Source of the DNA: an uncultured Bacilli bacterium
Lineage (GTDB): Bacteria; Bacillota_I; Bacilli_A; RF39; UBA660
Assembly: GCA_934090935.1 (NCBI GenBank)
Contig: CAKOKD010000005.1
Location: forward strand, 1-64,000
Direction: 5' to 3'
Length of the DNA: 64,000 bases
In this document: piece by piece, positions 25,610-34,929 of the stretch
How positions within the stretch are numbered: position 1 is the stretch's first letter
Layout of the letters: the number at the start of each line of letters is the position of its first letter
Translations under genes and position numbers: made by a program
Notes under the pieces: model-generated
Told to the model about the DNA's origin: nothing
What the model saw: only the letters and a program-made list of their open reading frames with translations
Databases searched by the model: none

Positions 25610-25636
25610 AACAAAAAAACACCAAAAGGTGTTTCC
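25610..25636 (-). terminator. Terminator of the surface protein gene
   Basis: AAACACC/GGTGTTT (25628-25634 and 25617-25623) with a 4-base loop, followed by TTTTTTT on the minus strand. Confidence 0.75.
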
Positions 25637-25638
25637 TA

Positions 25639-26592
25639 TTATATACTTCTGAATAAGTCTTTTCTCTTAACTACTGTAAGAACTGCAAGACCAATACCAG
25701 CAACTATTATGAATTCTAAAGCATATTCTTTAACTCCAGTTTTTGGACTCTTAACACAATTTGCTTTAGATGTAACAGTTTCTACTAAAGTACAAGTGTC
25801 TGCTTGGCTTCCAACAGTTGTCCAAGTATAGTCTTCTCCACATGAGTAGCAAGCATATTTTTGTTCAGTTTCTTTTTTGTTACAATCTTGTTTTTTGTTT
25901 ACATACATAACAGGAATATAATCATATTCGTTTGATGTAGCATATGCAACTTTTTTAACAACTACTTTTGTTAAGTTTCCATTTGCATCACTTACGAATT
26001 CAGCAGCCCAAACCATATCTCCATCTACAGTTGATGTAAATATTCCTTTGAAAGGATGTTCAGTTGGTCTAGATGTATCCAATTTAGCATGTTTTACAAT
26101 TTCATTGAATATTGTTAGTTTTGATGAATCATCTACAACGTAGTTTTCTCCATCTGCTCTTGCACCGAAGATATCAATGATTTCTTGTAAACTTATCAAT
26201 GTTAGATTTCCTTCTGTTTCAAGATTAGTAGTGTAATCTAAATCAGTTAATGACATTGTGTTTTGTGGTAATAAATTTTTAGTTAAGAAATTGTAAGCTT
26301 GTGTATTTTCAAATTTATCAACTTTCCAACCAAGTTCTGTATCATTAGTGTCTGCATATGGATCACTTGTGTAACCAATAATACCATAAACAAAAGCTTT
26401 AACATATTCAGCATCTTCACCAGAATCCTCTAGAATCATTAAAGAACGACCAGTTTTATCGCTTTTTGAGATATAGAAGTTTTCCATCTCTCCTTTTTTA
26501 TATGTTTGGTATCCTTCAGCTTTTGCAAACATTGGAATCATCATCACCAAAGCTAGAACAAAGGCTAATACTTGTCCATGTACTCTTTTCAT
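25639..26592 (-). CDS. Secreted surface protein with C-terminal membrane anchor
   Basis: The 317-residue protein has a clear signal peptide ending MFAKAEG (about residue 25). Its central region is of unknown fold, and a cysteine-rich stretch (about 235-283, with CNKKE, CYSCGEDYTW, DTC, NC) follows. The C-terminus is SPKTGVKEYALEF, a hydrophobic helix, then KRKDLFR. The PKTG-helix-basic layout resembles a sortase sorting signal (compare NPKTG), but the first residue is changed and no sortase is in the window, so it may just be membrane anchored. It is monocistronic, with its own promoter and terminator. Function unknown. Confidence 0.7.
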   Translation of the reverse strand: MKRVHGQVLAFVLALVMMIPMFAKAEGYQTYKKGEMENFYISKSDKTGRSLMILEDSGEDAEYVKAFVYGIIGYTSDPYADTNDTELGWKVDKFENTQAYNFLTKNLLPQNTMSLTDLDYTTNLETEGNLTLISLQEIIDIFGARADGENYVVDDSSKLTIFNEIVKHAKLDTSRPTEHPFKGIFTSTVDGDMVWAAEFVSDANGNLTKVVVKKVAYATSNEYDYIPVMYVNKKQDCNKKETEQKYACYSCGEDYTWTTVGSQADTCTLVETVTSKANCVKSPKTGVKEYALEFIIVAGIGLAVLTVVKRKDLFRSI

Positions 26593-26624
26593 AAAATATC
26601 ACTCCTTCTATTATTTTATCTTTA

Positions 26625-26653
26625 ACTATAATAAATATAACACAAAATGACAA
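26625..26653 (-). promoter_or_regulatory. Promoter of the surface protein gene
   Basis: Minus strand: TTGTCA, 17-base spacer, TATAGT. AGAAGGAGTG follows as the ribosome site. Confidence 0.75.
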
Positions 26654-26692
26654 AATATACTAATAAAAGTTGATATTGTATATAATTTTACA

Positions 26693-26726
26693 TAAAAAAA
26701 GTAAAACTATTCAGTTTCACTTTCTT
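26693..26726 (-). terminator. Terminator of pnp
   Basis: AAAGTGAAACT/AGTTTTACTTT stem (one G-T pair), 4-base loop, then seven T on the minus strand. It overlaps the pnp stop. Confidence 0.75.
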
Positions 26727-28896
26727 CAGATTTTTCTTGTTTTTCTACCTTTTTTGGTTTTGGTAAAGCATCTTTTCTGCTTAAATTTAGTCTTCCGCGA
26801 TTATCGTATCCTTGAGACATTACAATTATTTCATCTCCGACTTTTACGACATCACTTGGTTTATTTACTCTTTCATGAGCAAGTTGAGATACATGAACAA
26901 GTCCTTCACATCCAGGCCATAGTTCTACAAAGCATCCAAAGTCTTCAACTTTAATAACTTTAGCAGTATATTTAACTCCCATCTCTACTTCACGAGCAAT
27001 ATTTTTTATCATTTCAGCAGTTTTGTTGATAATTTCTCTGTTAGTATGATAAATAATTACTTGGCCATCATCATTTAAGTCAACTTTAACAGCATCTTTA
27101 TCTTGAACTGTTTTAACATTGCTAGCTTCAAGAATAATTTTAGTAATTGTATCTCCACCTTTACCGATTACATCTTTAATTTTATCTGGATTGATCATAA
27201 ATGTTTCAGTTTTTGGAGCATATTCAGATACTTCACTTCTTGGTTCTTTGATTTGTTTTTCCATTACATCTAAGATTTCCATACGAGCTTTCTTAGCTTG
27301 CTCTAAAGCTTCTGCAAGGATTTCCCTAGTTATACCTTTGATTTTTATATCCATTTGTAGTGAACAAATTCCTTTTCTTGTTCCACCAACTTTAAAGTCC
27401 ATATCTCCTAGATGATCTTCCATACCTTGTATATCCGTTAATATTTGGTATTTGCTTCCATCTTTAGAAGTGATAAGTCCCATTGCAATTCCAGCTACTG
27501 GAGCTTTAATTGGAACTCCGGCAGCCATAAGTGACATACAACCTGCACATATAGTTGCTTGGCTTGATGAACCGTTTGATTCAAGAATTTCAGATACAAC
27601 TCTAACTGTATATGGGAATTCTTCTTCGGAAGGCATTACTTGTTTTAAACATCTTTCTCCTAAAGCCCCATGTCCGATTTCTCTTCTTCCTGGAGAACCA
27701 TATCTTCCAGTTTCACCTACTGAGAATGCTGGGAAGTTATAATGTAACATGAAATGTTTTTCGGCTTCTAAACTAATTCCATCTAAAGCTTGATACTCAT
27801 TTAATGCTCCTAAAGTTGTAACTGCAAGAGCTTGAGTCTCACCACGAGTAAATAAGGCACTTCCGTGAGTTCTTGGAAGTAAATCAATTGCTGTTGAAAG
27901 GGGTCTTATTTCATCCATCTTTCTTCCATCACTTCTAGTATGTTCGTCAACTGTAATACTTCTAAAAATATCATATTCTATATTTTCAAGAACCATTTTA
28001 ACTTTAGTTGTTAAAAGAACAAGTTCATCCGCATCTAAAGATTCTTTATTTTCACTTTCATATTTAGAAACAATTTCTTCTTTCACGGCATCGATTGCGG
28101 CATATTTTTCTAATTTTTCTTTTATACGCATCGCTTTATCAAGTTTTTCAGCGGCTAAATCATAGATTTCTTTTCTTAATTCATCTTCAATTTCAATATG
28201 TTCATAAGTCATCTTTTCTTGACCTATTTCAGATATAATTTTCTCTTGGAATTCGCATAATTCTTTTACAGCTTCATGACCAAACATTAAAGCTTCCAAC
28301 ATATCAGCTTCTGAAACTTCCTTGCTTCCTGCTTCTACCATATTAATAGCTTTTTTTGTACCAGCAACAGTTAAATCTATATCGGATTCTTCAAGTTCAC
28401 TTGGAGTTGGATTGATTATAAATTCACCATTTATTCTTCCTACTTTTACTCCAGCAATTGGTCCATCAAATGGTATCTTAGAAATACATGTACATAAAGA
28501 TGAGCCAAACATTGCAGTTAATTCTGGTGAATTATCTGTATCAACAGATAAAACTGTGTTAACAATTTGTACTTCATTTCTAAAATCTTCAGGGAACATT
28601 GGACGCATAGGTCTATCAATCATACGAGCAGCTAATGTTGCAGCATCAGTTGGTCTTCCTTCTCTTTTGATAAATCCACCAGGTATTTTACCTACTGAGT
28701 ATAATTTTTCTTGATATAAAACCATAAGTGGGAAGAAATCACTTAAAATGTTAGCATTATTTCCAACTACTACAGTTGAAAGTATTACTGTGTCTCCATA
28801 TCTTACTATTACTGATCCATGTGCTTGCTTTGCAACTTCACCATGTTCTACTATTATTTTTCTTCCTCTAAAATCATATTCAAATACTTTCTTCAT
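26707..28896 (-). CDS. pnp: Polynucleotide phosphorylase
   Basis: This 729-residue 3'-5' exoribonuclease degrades RNA by phosphorolysis. Two RNase PH domains (about 1-140 and 320-540) flank an all-helical linker. A KH domain with VIGKGGDTITKI (about 560-620) and an S1 domain with VEDFGCFVELWPGCEGLVH (about 630-700) follow. The tail is Lys/Glu-rich. It follows rpsO, as in many bacteria, but a terminator hairpin stands between them. Confidence 0.97.
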   Translation of the reverse strand: MKKVFEYDFRGRKIIVEHGEVAKQAHGSVIVRYGDTVILSTVVVGNNANILSDFFPLMVLYQEKLYSVGKIPGGFIKREGRPTDAATLAARMIDRPMRPMFPEDFRNEVQIVNTVLSVDTDNSPELTAMFGSSLCTCISKIPFDGPIAGVKVGRINGEFIINPTPSELEESDIDLTVAGTKKAINMVEAGSKEVSEADMLEALMFGHEAVKELCEFQEKIISEIGQEKMTYEHIEIEDELRKEIYDLAAEKLDKAMRIKEKLEKYAAIDAVKEEIVSKYESENKESLDADELVLLTTKVKMVLENIEYDIFRSITVDEHTRSDGRKMDEIRPLSTAIDLLPRTHGSALFTRGETQALAVTTLGALNEYQALDGISLEAEKHFMLHYNFPAFSVGETGRYGSPGRREIGHGALGERCLKQVMPSEEEFPYTVRVVSEILESNGSSSQATICAGCMSLMAAGVPIKAPVAGIAMGLITSKDGSKYQILTDIQGMEDHLGDMDFKVGGTRKGICSLQMDIKIKGITREILAEALEQAKKARMEILDVMEKQIKEPRSEVSEYAPKTETFMINPDKIKDVIGKGGDTITKIILEASNVKTVQDKDAVKVDLNDDGQVIIYHTNREIINKTAEMIKNIAREVEMGVKYTAKVIKVEDFGCFVELWPGCEGLVHVSQLAHERVNKPSDVVKVGDEIIVMSQGYDNRGRLNLSRKDALPKPKKVEKQEKSEESETE

Positions 28897-28918
28897 TTCT
28901 TCACCTCTACTATATTTA

Positions 28919-28950
28919 AATAAAAAAAGGCACTTAAAACAGGTGCCTAC
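28919..28950 (-). terminator. rpsO-pnp intergenic terminator or attenuator
   Basis: AGGCAC/GTGCCT stem overlapping the rpsO stop, followed by TTTTTTTA on the minus strand, 25 bases before the pnp ATG region. It probably lowers read-through from rpsO into pnp. Confidence 0.75.
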
Positions 28951-29216
28951 TTTCTTATATTCAATTTTTTGATTAACTCACGGTAAGCTTCAACGTCTTT
29001 TGCTTTTAAGTAATCAAGTAAACTACGTCTTTTACCAACCATCATTTGTAATCCTCTTTTTGAATGATAATCGTGAATATGAACTTTTAAATGTTCAGTT
29101 AAATCATTGATTCTTTCAGTTAATACAGCGATTTGAGCTTCTGTAGAACCAGAATTTTTTTCACTTTTACCAAATTCTTTGATTAATTCTGCTTTTCTTT
29201 CCTTACTAACAGCCAT
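28947..29216 (-). CDS. rpsO: 30S ribosomal protein uS15
   Basis: The 89-residue uS15 has TEAQIAVLTERINDLTEHL, HIHDYHSKRGL and LVGKRRSLLDYL-like motifs. The ATG at 29216 has GGAGGAG six bases upstream and gives the normal start MAVSKERK. An ATG seven codons earlier overlaps the ribosome site and is rejected. Confidence 0.96.
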   Translation of the reverse strand: MAVSKERKAELIKEFGKSEKNSGSTEAQIAVLTERINDLTEHLKVHIHDYHSKRGLQMMVGKRRSLLDYLKAKDVEAYRELIKKLNIRK

Positions 29217-29326
29217 TTTTAGCTCCTCCTTCTTCATATAATCGGTTTAAACTTAGTAAAAAATCGGAGACTTTTAAAACCAAGTAAAAACTTCTTAATT
29301 AAGTATATTATAAAGATTATAAAAAA

Positions 29327-30010
29327 TCAATAAAAATTTTTAGGTTTATAAGTTTTTATTATTTTGTGTTCAAAATCAGGATATTGTAATATTTCATACT
29401 TTCTTTCTTCTGTAGATAAATCTTCCAAAAGTGATTTTAAATATTGCAAGTATCCTTCATAGTTATTAGGTGTTGGCTTAATGAAGCAACGAAGATAATT
29501 TTTGGGAACGCATCGACATAATCCTATATAGATATCCTTATCGTTTTTAAATGATGATTTAATTATTTCTTCTGTCGCATCACATGGATAAAAACCATAG
29601 ATTAAATCATACTTATCTACTGGGTAATCTTGAGAAAATATATCTCTGATAACCGTAACACCGTCTTTATCAGTTCCTAAAACTTCAGGATCTATAGCCG
29701 CAACTGTGCCATTTTTTTGACTTTTTTTAACTCTAGTTGCAAGAGATGGTAAATAGCTGCACCCGACTTCTAATAGATCTTTATCTATTCCAATGTCTTC
29801 TTTCATATGCTTCAAATAAATACCATATTCATCTATAGCTAGAAAAGATGAATAACCAAGTTCTTCACAAATGCTTCTTAATACATCAGACATTTTTCCT
29901 GTCTCTAGACCATACATAAAAGTTGTGGCTATATGAGCATATAAAAGAGGATTTTCTATAAAACATTCTTTATATTCATCTAAAAATTTATTTAGTTTTT
30001 TTAAAGCCAT
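29327..30010 (-). CDS. Methyltransferase-like protein, tandem paralogue A
   Basis: The 227-residue protein has an all-helical N-terminal part (1-75) and a Rossmann-like core starting DKDLLEVGCSYLPSLATRV (motif I, about residue 77), then VAAIDPEV (an acidic residue after strand 2) and YDLIYGFYPCDA. That is a SAM-methyltransferase-like layout, though the Gly-rich loop is degenerate. It is paralogous to the next gene. The ribosome site is weak. Function and substrate unknown. It has no obvious partner. Confidence 0.6.
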   Translation of the reverse strand: MALKKLNKFLDEYKECFIENPLLYAHIATTFMYGLETGKMSDVLRSICEELGYSSFLAIDEYGIYLKHMKEDIGIDKDLLEVGCSYLPSLATRVKKSQKNGTVAAIDPEVLGTDKDGVTVIRDIFSQDYPVDKYDLIYGFYPCDATEEIIKSSFKNDKDIYIGLCRCVPKNYLRCFIKPTPNNYEGYLQYLKSLLEDLSTEERKYEILQYPDFEHKIIKTYKPKNFY

Positions 30011-30056
30011 TTTCTTTTCTTCATTACTTAAAATTATATTTTGCCTTTCTTCCTTA

Positions 30057-30716
30057 TTATTTGAATGTTCTAACTATTGGATAGTATAAATCTTTATATT
30101 GGAGCATCTCATATCTACGATCACTTCCATTTGATAATTCATTTAATAGGGAAATAATATATGAAATATACTCATTATAAGAACCGCTTCTACCATTTGT
30201 ACATCCGCATAATTGTAAGTAAATATCAATGTCATTAATGTATGAAGATCTTAAAATTTCATCAGTAACTTTACAAGGAAAATTACTGAATATCAAGTTG
30301 TAATCACTTACATCAGTAAATTCACTAAATGGTCTTTTCAAGATTTTTAGATCACCATATTCTTTTATTTTTGTTATGGGATCCATTACTGTAATCGAAC
30401 CACTTACTTGGTCTTTTCTTAAACTCTTTGCTAGTGATGGAATTATTCCACCACCTACTTCCAATAAGTTAGCATCTATATCACAATCTTTTTTTATATG
30501 ATTTATGAAATTTTTATATATGTTTGTAGGTAATTCATCCGATAAACCACATTCCTCATAGGCTTGTAATAGTGTTGTACTTATAACGCCTTTTTCAAAT
30601 TCTTTGATAAAGTTTTCTTCTACATATTGAAGTGTTGTTGGTGAATAATATTTTCCGTATTCCTCTAAATATTTTTTTAATTTATAACTTAATTCAAAAC
30701 ATTTCTCGCTTGTCAT
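30057..30716 (-). CDS. Methyltransferase-like protein, tandem paralogue B
   Basis: This 219-residue paralogue of the gene at 29327-30010 has NLLEVGGGIIPSLAKSLRK (motif I), ITVMDPITK and YNLIFSNFPCKVTDEILRSS. The same order of motifs and the shared ending (RRYEMLQYKDL..PIVRTFK against RKYEILQYPDF..KIIKTYK) show a tandem duplication. The ATG at 30716 is seven bases from AAGGGG; a TTG two codons earlier is too close. Substrate unknown. Confidence 0.6.
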   Translation of the reverse strand: MTSEKCFELSYKLKKYLEEYGKYYSPTTLQYVEENFIKEFEKGVISTTLLQAYEECGLSDELPTNIYKNFINHIKKDCDIDANLLEVGGGIIPSLAKSLRKDQVSGSITVMDPITKIKEYGDLKILKRPFSEFTDVSDYNLIFSNFPCKVTDEILRSSYINDIDIYLQLCGCTNGRSGSYNEYISYIISLLNELSNGSDRRYEMLQYKDLYYPIVRTFK

Positions 30717-30768
30717 AGCCAATCCCCTTTGCAGAAAGGTATTATATAATTAAAAAATAAGTTTGTCA

Positions 30769-30796
30769 AATCAAAAAGAGCTCTGATGAGCTCAAT
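30769..30796 (-). terminator. Terminator of the transglutaminase-like gene
   Basis: Stem of two GAGCTC palindromes around ATCA, followed by TTTTTGA on the minus strand. It separates the transglutaminase-like unit from the methyltransferase-like pair. Confidence 0.6.
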
Positions 30797-30889
30797 CTAT
30801 ATAAACGTTATATAACGTACAATATATTTTATGATTTTAATATCTTTTTAGTGAATAAAACTCCGTTATTGAAAAGAATAATAATACCA

Positions 30890-31417
30890 TTATTTTTTGT
30901 AGCTATCTAATCCATTTATATAGTCATTAAATTTCTTAAAACTTAGACCAGGTTTAACTTCAAAATATTCCGTTACTATTCTTTCTATTCCGCCTGACAT
31001 GCTTTGATAAATTCCACTGATAGATTGTACAGCTTCTGCTTCATCTTTAAAATCGTATATACCTTTTCTTTCAGCATCCGGATGTTCAATTTGATGAGTA
31101 CCTGTTTTATCAGCATATAGTATAAAACAATGCATATGTTCTTCTGCCTCTGGATCCATTGAGCCTGATTCATAAATTCTTGTACAAAACATTTTATTAG
31201 GAACATTTAAGTCATTTAACAATTTGTGCATTAATAATACTTGTTCAATACAAGTTCCAATTCTATTTTCAAGAATCTGATCAATACTCAAAGTTTTGTA
31301 ATTAGTTCTAAACCCTTTTAAATTGTTAATATGTTTTTTACCTAACAAATCTATATATCCATATTCTATATTATCCATAAAGCACAAAATATCATATGGA
31401 TTATGTATGCCAATCAT
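30890..31417 (-). CDS. Transglutaminase-like cysteine protease-fold protein
   Basis: The protein has about 175 residues. RIGTCIEQVLLMHKLLNDL (the Cys within a helix), followed by HMHCFILY (His) and IEHPDAERKG (Asp), forms the expected Cys-His-Asp order of the transglutaminase-like fold. Members cleave or cross-link peptides. No signal peptide is seen, so it should act in the cytosol. The ATG at 31417 has GAGGTGAT upstream. It lies 46 bases after the unknown 159-residue gene and may be cotranscribed with it. Substrate unknown. Confidence 0.65.
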   Translation of the reverse strand: MIGIHNPYDILCFMDNIEYGYIDLLGKKHINNLKGFRTNYKTLSIDQILENRIGTCIEQVLLMHKLLNDLNVPNKMFCTRIYESGSMDPEAEEHMHCFILYADKTGTHQIEHPDAERKGIYDFKDEAEAVQSISGIYQSMSGGIERIVTEYFEVKPGLSFKKFNDYINGLDSYKK

Positions 31418-31463
31418 TACTATCACCTCATAATTTAAATACAAAAAATTTAATTTAAAAAAA

Positions 31464-31943
31464 TTATTTTCTTATATTGTGACCCATTTCTTGTTGTTGT
31501 TGAAATTCATTTAATCGAGAATTATATTCTTTTGCTTGCTCGTGAAACTTTTCACCACGACATTCAAAATTTAATTTGATTTTACTACCATTGATACTTA
31601 CAACATTTACTCCGTCCATATCTAATCCATTTCCACCTCTAATAGAATAATATCTTGTACATCCCATAGTATCTGATTCTAAGAAGTTGTCTATCAAATC
31701 TCTAAATACTTGTTCAGTTAGTACATCGATTTGTTGAGCAGTAATTCCTGTGTTTAAATGTTGCTCAGAATTTTTAGTTGGCATAAAAATATCAAAAGTT
31801 ACCATTTTTTCACCATCTATTTTAGCTGAACTTATTCTTATTTCTCCATTTACTTTATCAACATCAGAAAGATTTTCTTGAATACAATCACATAACAATC
31901 TAGATCTTTCTGGCGCTAACTTCATTGCTTCTTCTTTTTTCAT
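31464..31943 (-). CDS. Protein of unknown function
   Basis: This 159-residue soluble, acidic protein is not recognised. It has a beta-rich middle (EIRISSAKIDGEKMVTFDIF), a helical segment with TAQQIDVLTEQVFRDLIDNF and a Gln/Glu-rich C-terminus. AAGGAGTT precedes the ATG. It is flanked closely by the DUF1016 nuclease upstream (28-base gap) and the transglutaminase-like gene downstream, so the three could be one operon. Confidence 0.55.
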   Translation of the reverse strand: MKKEEAMKLAPERSRLLCDCIQENLSDVDKVNGEIRISSAKIDGEKMVTFDIFMPTKNSEQHLNTGITAQQIDVLTEQVFRDLIDNFLESDTMGCTRYYSIRGGNGLDMDGVNVVSINGSKIKLNFECRGEKFHEQAKEYNSRLNEFQQQQEMGHNIRK

Positions 31944-31971
31944 ATTTTTAACTCCTTACACAAATATTATA

Positions 31972-32862
31972 TCACACCAATTCATATTCTCTAACAGCAA
32001 TTCTTTCATCTGAACAGTATTCTATTACAAATTTATTTTCTCTTTTACATATTAATATTCCCATTGTATTATTATTAAATTGCTCTTTTATATTTTTATC
32101 AATATAGTTCATGTATTTTTGTACTTGTGAAATATATTCTGCTTTAAACTCAGTAACTTTTAATTCAACTACTACATAACAATTAAACTTTATATTAAAT
32201 AATAACAAATCTATATAATGATTTCTATCATCTATTTTTATTTTATATTCACTACCTATAAAACTAAATGAAGTACCAAGTTCTCTCATAAATGATTCTA
32301 TATCTTCTAATATTAAATTATGTAATGCCTTTTCAGTAACTATTTCTATATTGTTTTTATTTCTAATTAATATAGGATTAGGTATTAAATCCTTTATTTC
32401 AATTTTATCATCAAACGCGAATTTATTTTTTGTTTCAATAGGTATTCTTTCATATTCTTTACTTTTTATTTTTTCTCTTAATTCTCTTTTAGATAAATTA
32501 TTATTTATAGCAATATTTATATAATATGCTAATTTATTACTATCTTTAATTGATAATAATTCTGTATAATGACTCCAAGACAATTTGGTCGCCACTGGCG
32601 ACCATTTTTCATCTTTAAACATTCTATAATATTGTCTAATACGTCTTAATGTTCTTTCGTTATACTTTTTTCCAAGATCAACAATCAGCCTATTTGAATA
32701 ATCATTTAAAATATTATCCCCATACCTATTACCTGCTTCATCCAACAACTTACCAACTTCAAAGTATGTAATAGATTTATGTCTTTCTTTTGAATAATCT
32801 TTTACTTTTGAATATATTTCATTGTCAATTAACTTGCTTTTTATCTCGTAATAATTATTCAT
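31972..32862 (-). CDS. DUF1016 (YhcG-type) PDDEXK nuclease
   Basis: The 296-residue protein has the DUF1016 N-terminal helical domain (about 1-140: YFEVGKLLDEAGNRYGDNIL, LSWSHYTELLSI) and a C-terminal PDDEXK nuclease-like domain. The latter shows ESFMRELGTSFSFIG, HYIDLLLFNIKFNCYVVVELK (Asp then ExK) and QVQKYMNYID. YhcG proteins are linked to restriction-type defence or DNA repair, often near type I restriction genes, but none is seen here. GGAGTAGAA precedes the ATG. Confidence 0.85.
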   Translation of the reverse strand: MNNYYEIKSKLIDNEIYSKVKDYSKERHKSITYFEVGKLLDEAGNRYGDNILNDYSNRLIVDLGKKYNERTLRRIRQYYRMFKDEKWSPVATKLSWSHYTELLSIKDSNKLAYYINIAINNNLSKRELREKIKSKEYERIPIETKNKFAFDDKIEIKDLIPNPILIRNKNNIEIVTEKALHNLILEDIESFMRELGTSFSFIGSEYKIKIDDRNHYIDLLLFNIKFNCYVVVELKVTEFKAEYISQVQKYMNYIDKNIKEQFNNNTMGILICKRENKFVIEYCSDERIAVREYELV

Positions 32863-32874
32863 TTCTACTCCTTC

Positions 32875-34929
32875 CTATGGACTACAAGTCTTTATATTGA
32901 ATTTATTGCTTTTAATTTTTAACATAACAGTTCCGTTTAAATCAGTTCTGTATATATTACTGTTTTTTATTGTTTTTAAAACTGATTCTTTTGGATGTCC
33001 ATACCGGTTATTTTTTCCAACACTTATTATGGAATATTTAGGATTAACAATATTAATGAATTCTTTGCTACTGCTTGTATCTGATCCATGATGACCAACT
33101 TTAAGAAAGTCAATATTAGTTACTTTATATTTCTCTAATATTTTCTTTTCAACATTTATGCTTGCATCTCCCATAAACATAAATTTTTTATTATGAATAT
33201 TGAGATAAGCCACTATTGAATTATCATTTTCATTATCATATTCTTTTGTTTGTAAGAAATATAATTTGTTATTGCTTACTTTTAACTCTTTAACACAAAA
33301 ATTGTACTTGATATTCTTTTTTTCTAGTATCTTAATCAGTTCTTTTTCTAAATTATTAGTTTCACCACAATTAAGTATCACTTTTTCTACTTTGAAGTTT
33401 TCTACTAAATTAACAGCTTCACCCATATGATCTGCATCTCCGTGCGTTAAAACCAAATAATTTATTTTGCTTACTCCTATGCTTTTTAAAAAAGTTATTG
33501 TCGAATCACTTATATGATATTCTTTTTTCTTTTTCCATTCATCTTCTTTAAAACTTACACTTCCTCCCGTATCTATTAAAATCGCTTCATTTTTATATTT
33601 TATTAAACTTGAATCTCCTTGAGATACATCAAGATAATAAATATAATAACTAGGATCAATTATATAAAAGTATTTAATTATTAAGAGTAAACACAAAATA
33701 AAAATAAGATATATTTTCTTATAAGTTTTAAAAAATATATATAAGCATAAATAATAAATAATAATTGTGAGGACGTTCATTTTTGGAATAATGATGTTTA
33801 ACACCAGTAAATGTGATGAAATCACCTCTATTAAGTTGCAAAATATAAATAATAGATTATCAAATATATGAATAAAAAATGTTAATATACTAAGTGGATA
33901 TAAAATATAACTTATATAAGGAACAATAAATAAATTATTTATTATAGAAAGAACGTTTATTTCAAAATTATTATTTATTGTTATTGGCAAACTTACCAAA
34001 AAGGCAATAATAGATATGGTTAAGCTTGTTTTCAAATAATTTCCTTTTATTAAATAACTGAAATTGATGAGTGAAAAAGAAATGATTGATGAATATTGAA
34101 AACCAATGTCTATAATTAAATTCGGATATATTATTAAAAGTATTATCACAGCTATTAAAAAGGTGTTTTTTATGTCTAAATCAAAAGAATATTTTTTATT
34201 TAAATAGTTTACAATAAAAAAGGATACACTTCTTAATACACTGGCTTGTAATCCGGTTAGAAAAACGTATATTATTAGAAAAGATATAACGATAAAGTAT
34301 TTTAAATTGTCTTTAATTTTCTTTAATATAAAAAATAGAATACCTGTGATTAAACTTACATGCATTCCAGATATAGCAAAAATATGGGATACTCCTAGTT
34401 CTTGATAACGGTTCTTTACTTCATCATCTAAGTATTTTTTATCTCCTAAAATAAAAGCACTTATATACCTTTTGCTTTTATATTTATCAACCTTTTTTAT
34501 TATTTTATTCTTTATTGTATAAATTATATTTGTTTTATAGTTGATAACTTTATAGTTTTCAACACTCATAACTTTATATATATTTTTTGATTTTAAATAT
34601 TTTTTATAATTAAATGTATTTGGTATAGTGTTGCTTTTAGGATTATCTATATTGCCTTCCACTCTTAATTTTATTCCTAAATTTAAGTTTTTTAAGACTT
34701 TTAATTCATTTTCGTCTTTAATATAGTAAGTGCATTTTAAAGAATATTTGTTTTTTAATATAAAAGATAGTTTATTGCCATCTATTGTATAATTTTCTAA
34801 AATACCTTCAAATGGTGTTTCTATATCAACTTTTTTTAAATTAATTCTTATTAAGGAAGAGATTATTGTAATAAGCAGCAAAATAAAAAAAATATATTTA
34901 GACTGTAATATATTTTTTAATTTTTTCAA
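32875..34929 (-). CDS. comEC: DNA uptake channel ComEC/Rec2
   Basis: This is a membrane protein of about 685 residues that carries single-stranded DNA into the cell during transformation. The order is an N-terminal OB/DUF4131 region, the Competence domain with many helices (about 160-410, including HIFAISGMHVSLITGI) and a C-terminal metallo-beta-lactamase domain with LTHGDADHMG and VGHHGSDTSSS (about 430-685). The start is uncertain: AGGTG is about nine bases from a TTG at 34929 and overlaps a GTG at 34941. Either start overlaps the end of comEA, so the two are translationally coupled. Confidence 0.92.
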   Translation of the reverse strand: MKKLKNILQSKYIFFILLLITIISSLIRINLKKVDIETPFEGILENYTIDGNKLSFILKNKYSLKCTYYIKDENELKVLKNLNLGIKLRVEGNIDNPKSNTIPNTFNYKKYLKSKNIYKVMSVENYKVINYKTNIIYTIKNKIIKKVDKYKSKRYISAFILGDKKYLDDEVKNRYQELGVSHIFAISGMHVSLITGILFFILKKIKDNLKYFIVISFLIIYVFLTGLQASVLRSVSFFIVNYLNKKYSFDLDIKNTFLIAVIILLIIYPNLIIDIGFQYSSIISFSLINFSYLIKGNYLKTSLTISIIAFLVSLPITINNNFEINVLSIINNLFIVPYISYILYPLSILTFFIHIFDNLLFIFCNLIEVISSHLLVLNIIIPKMNVLTIIIYYLCLYIFFKTYKKIYLIFILCLLLIIKYFYIIDPSYYIYYLDVSQGDSSLIKYKNEAILIDTGGSVSFKEDEWKKKKEYHISDSTITFLKSIGVSKINYLVLTHGDADHMGEAVNLVENFKVEKVILNCGETNNLEKELIKILEKKNIKYNFCVKELKVSNNKLYFLQTKEYDNENDNSIVAYLNIHNKKFMFMGDASINVEKKILEKYKVTNIDFLKVGHHGSDTSSSKEFINIVNPKYSIISVGKNNRYGHPKESVLKTIKNSNIYRTDLNGTVMLKIKSNKFNIKTCSP

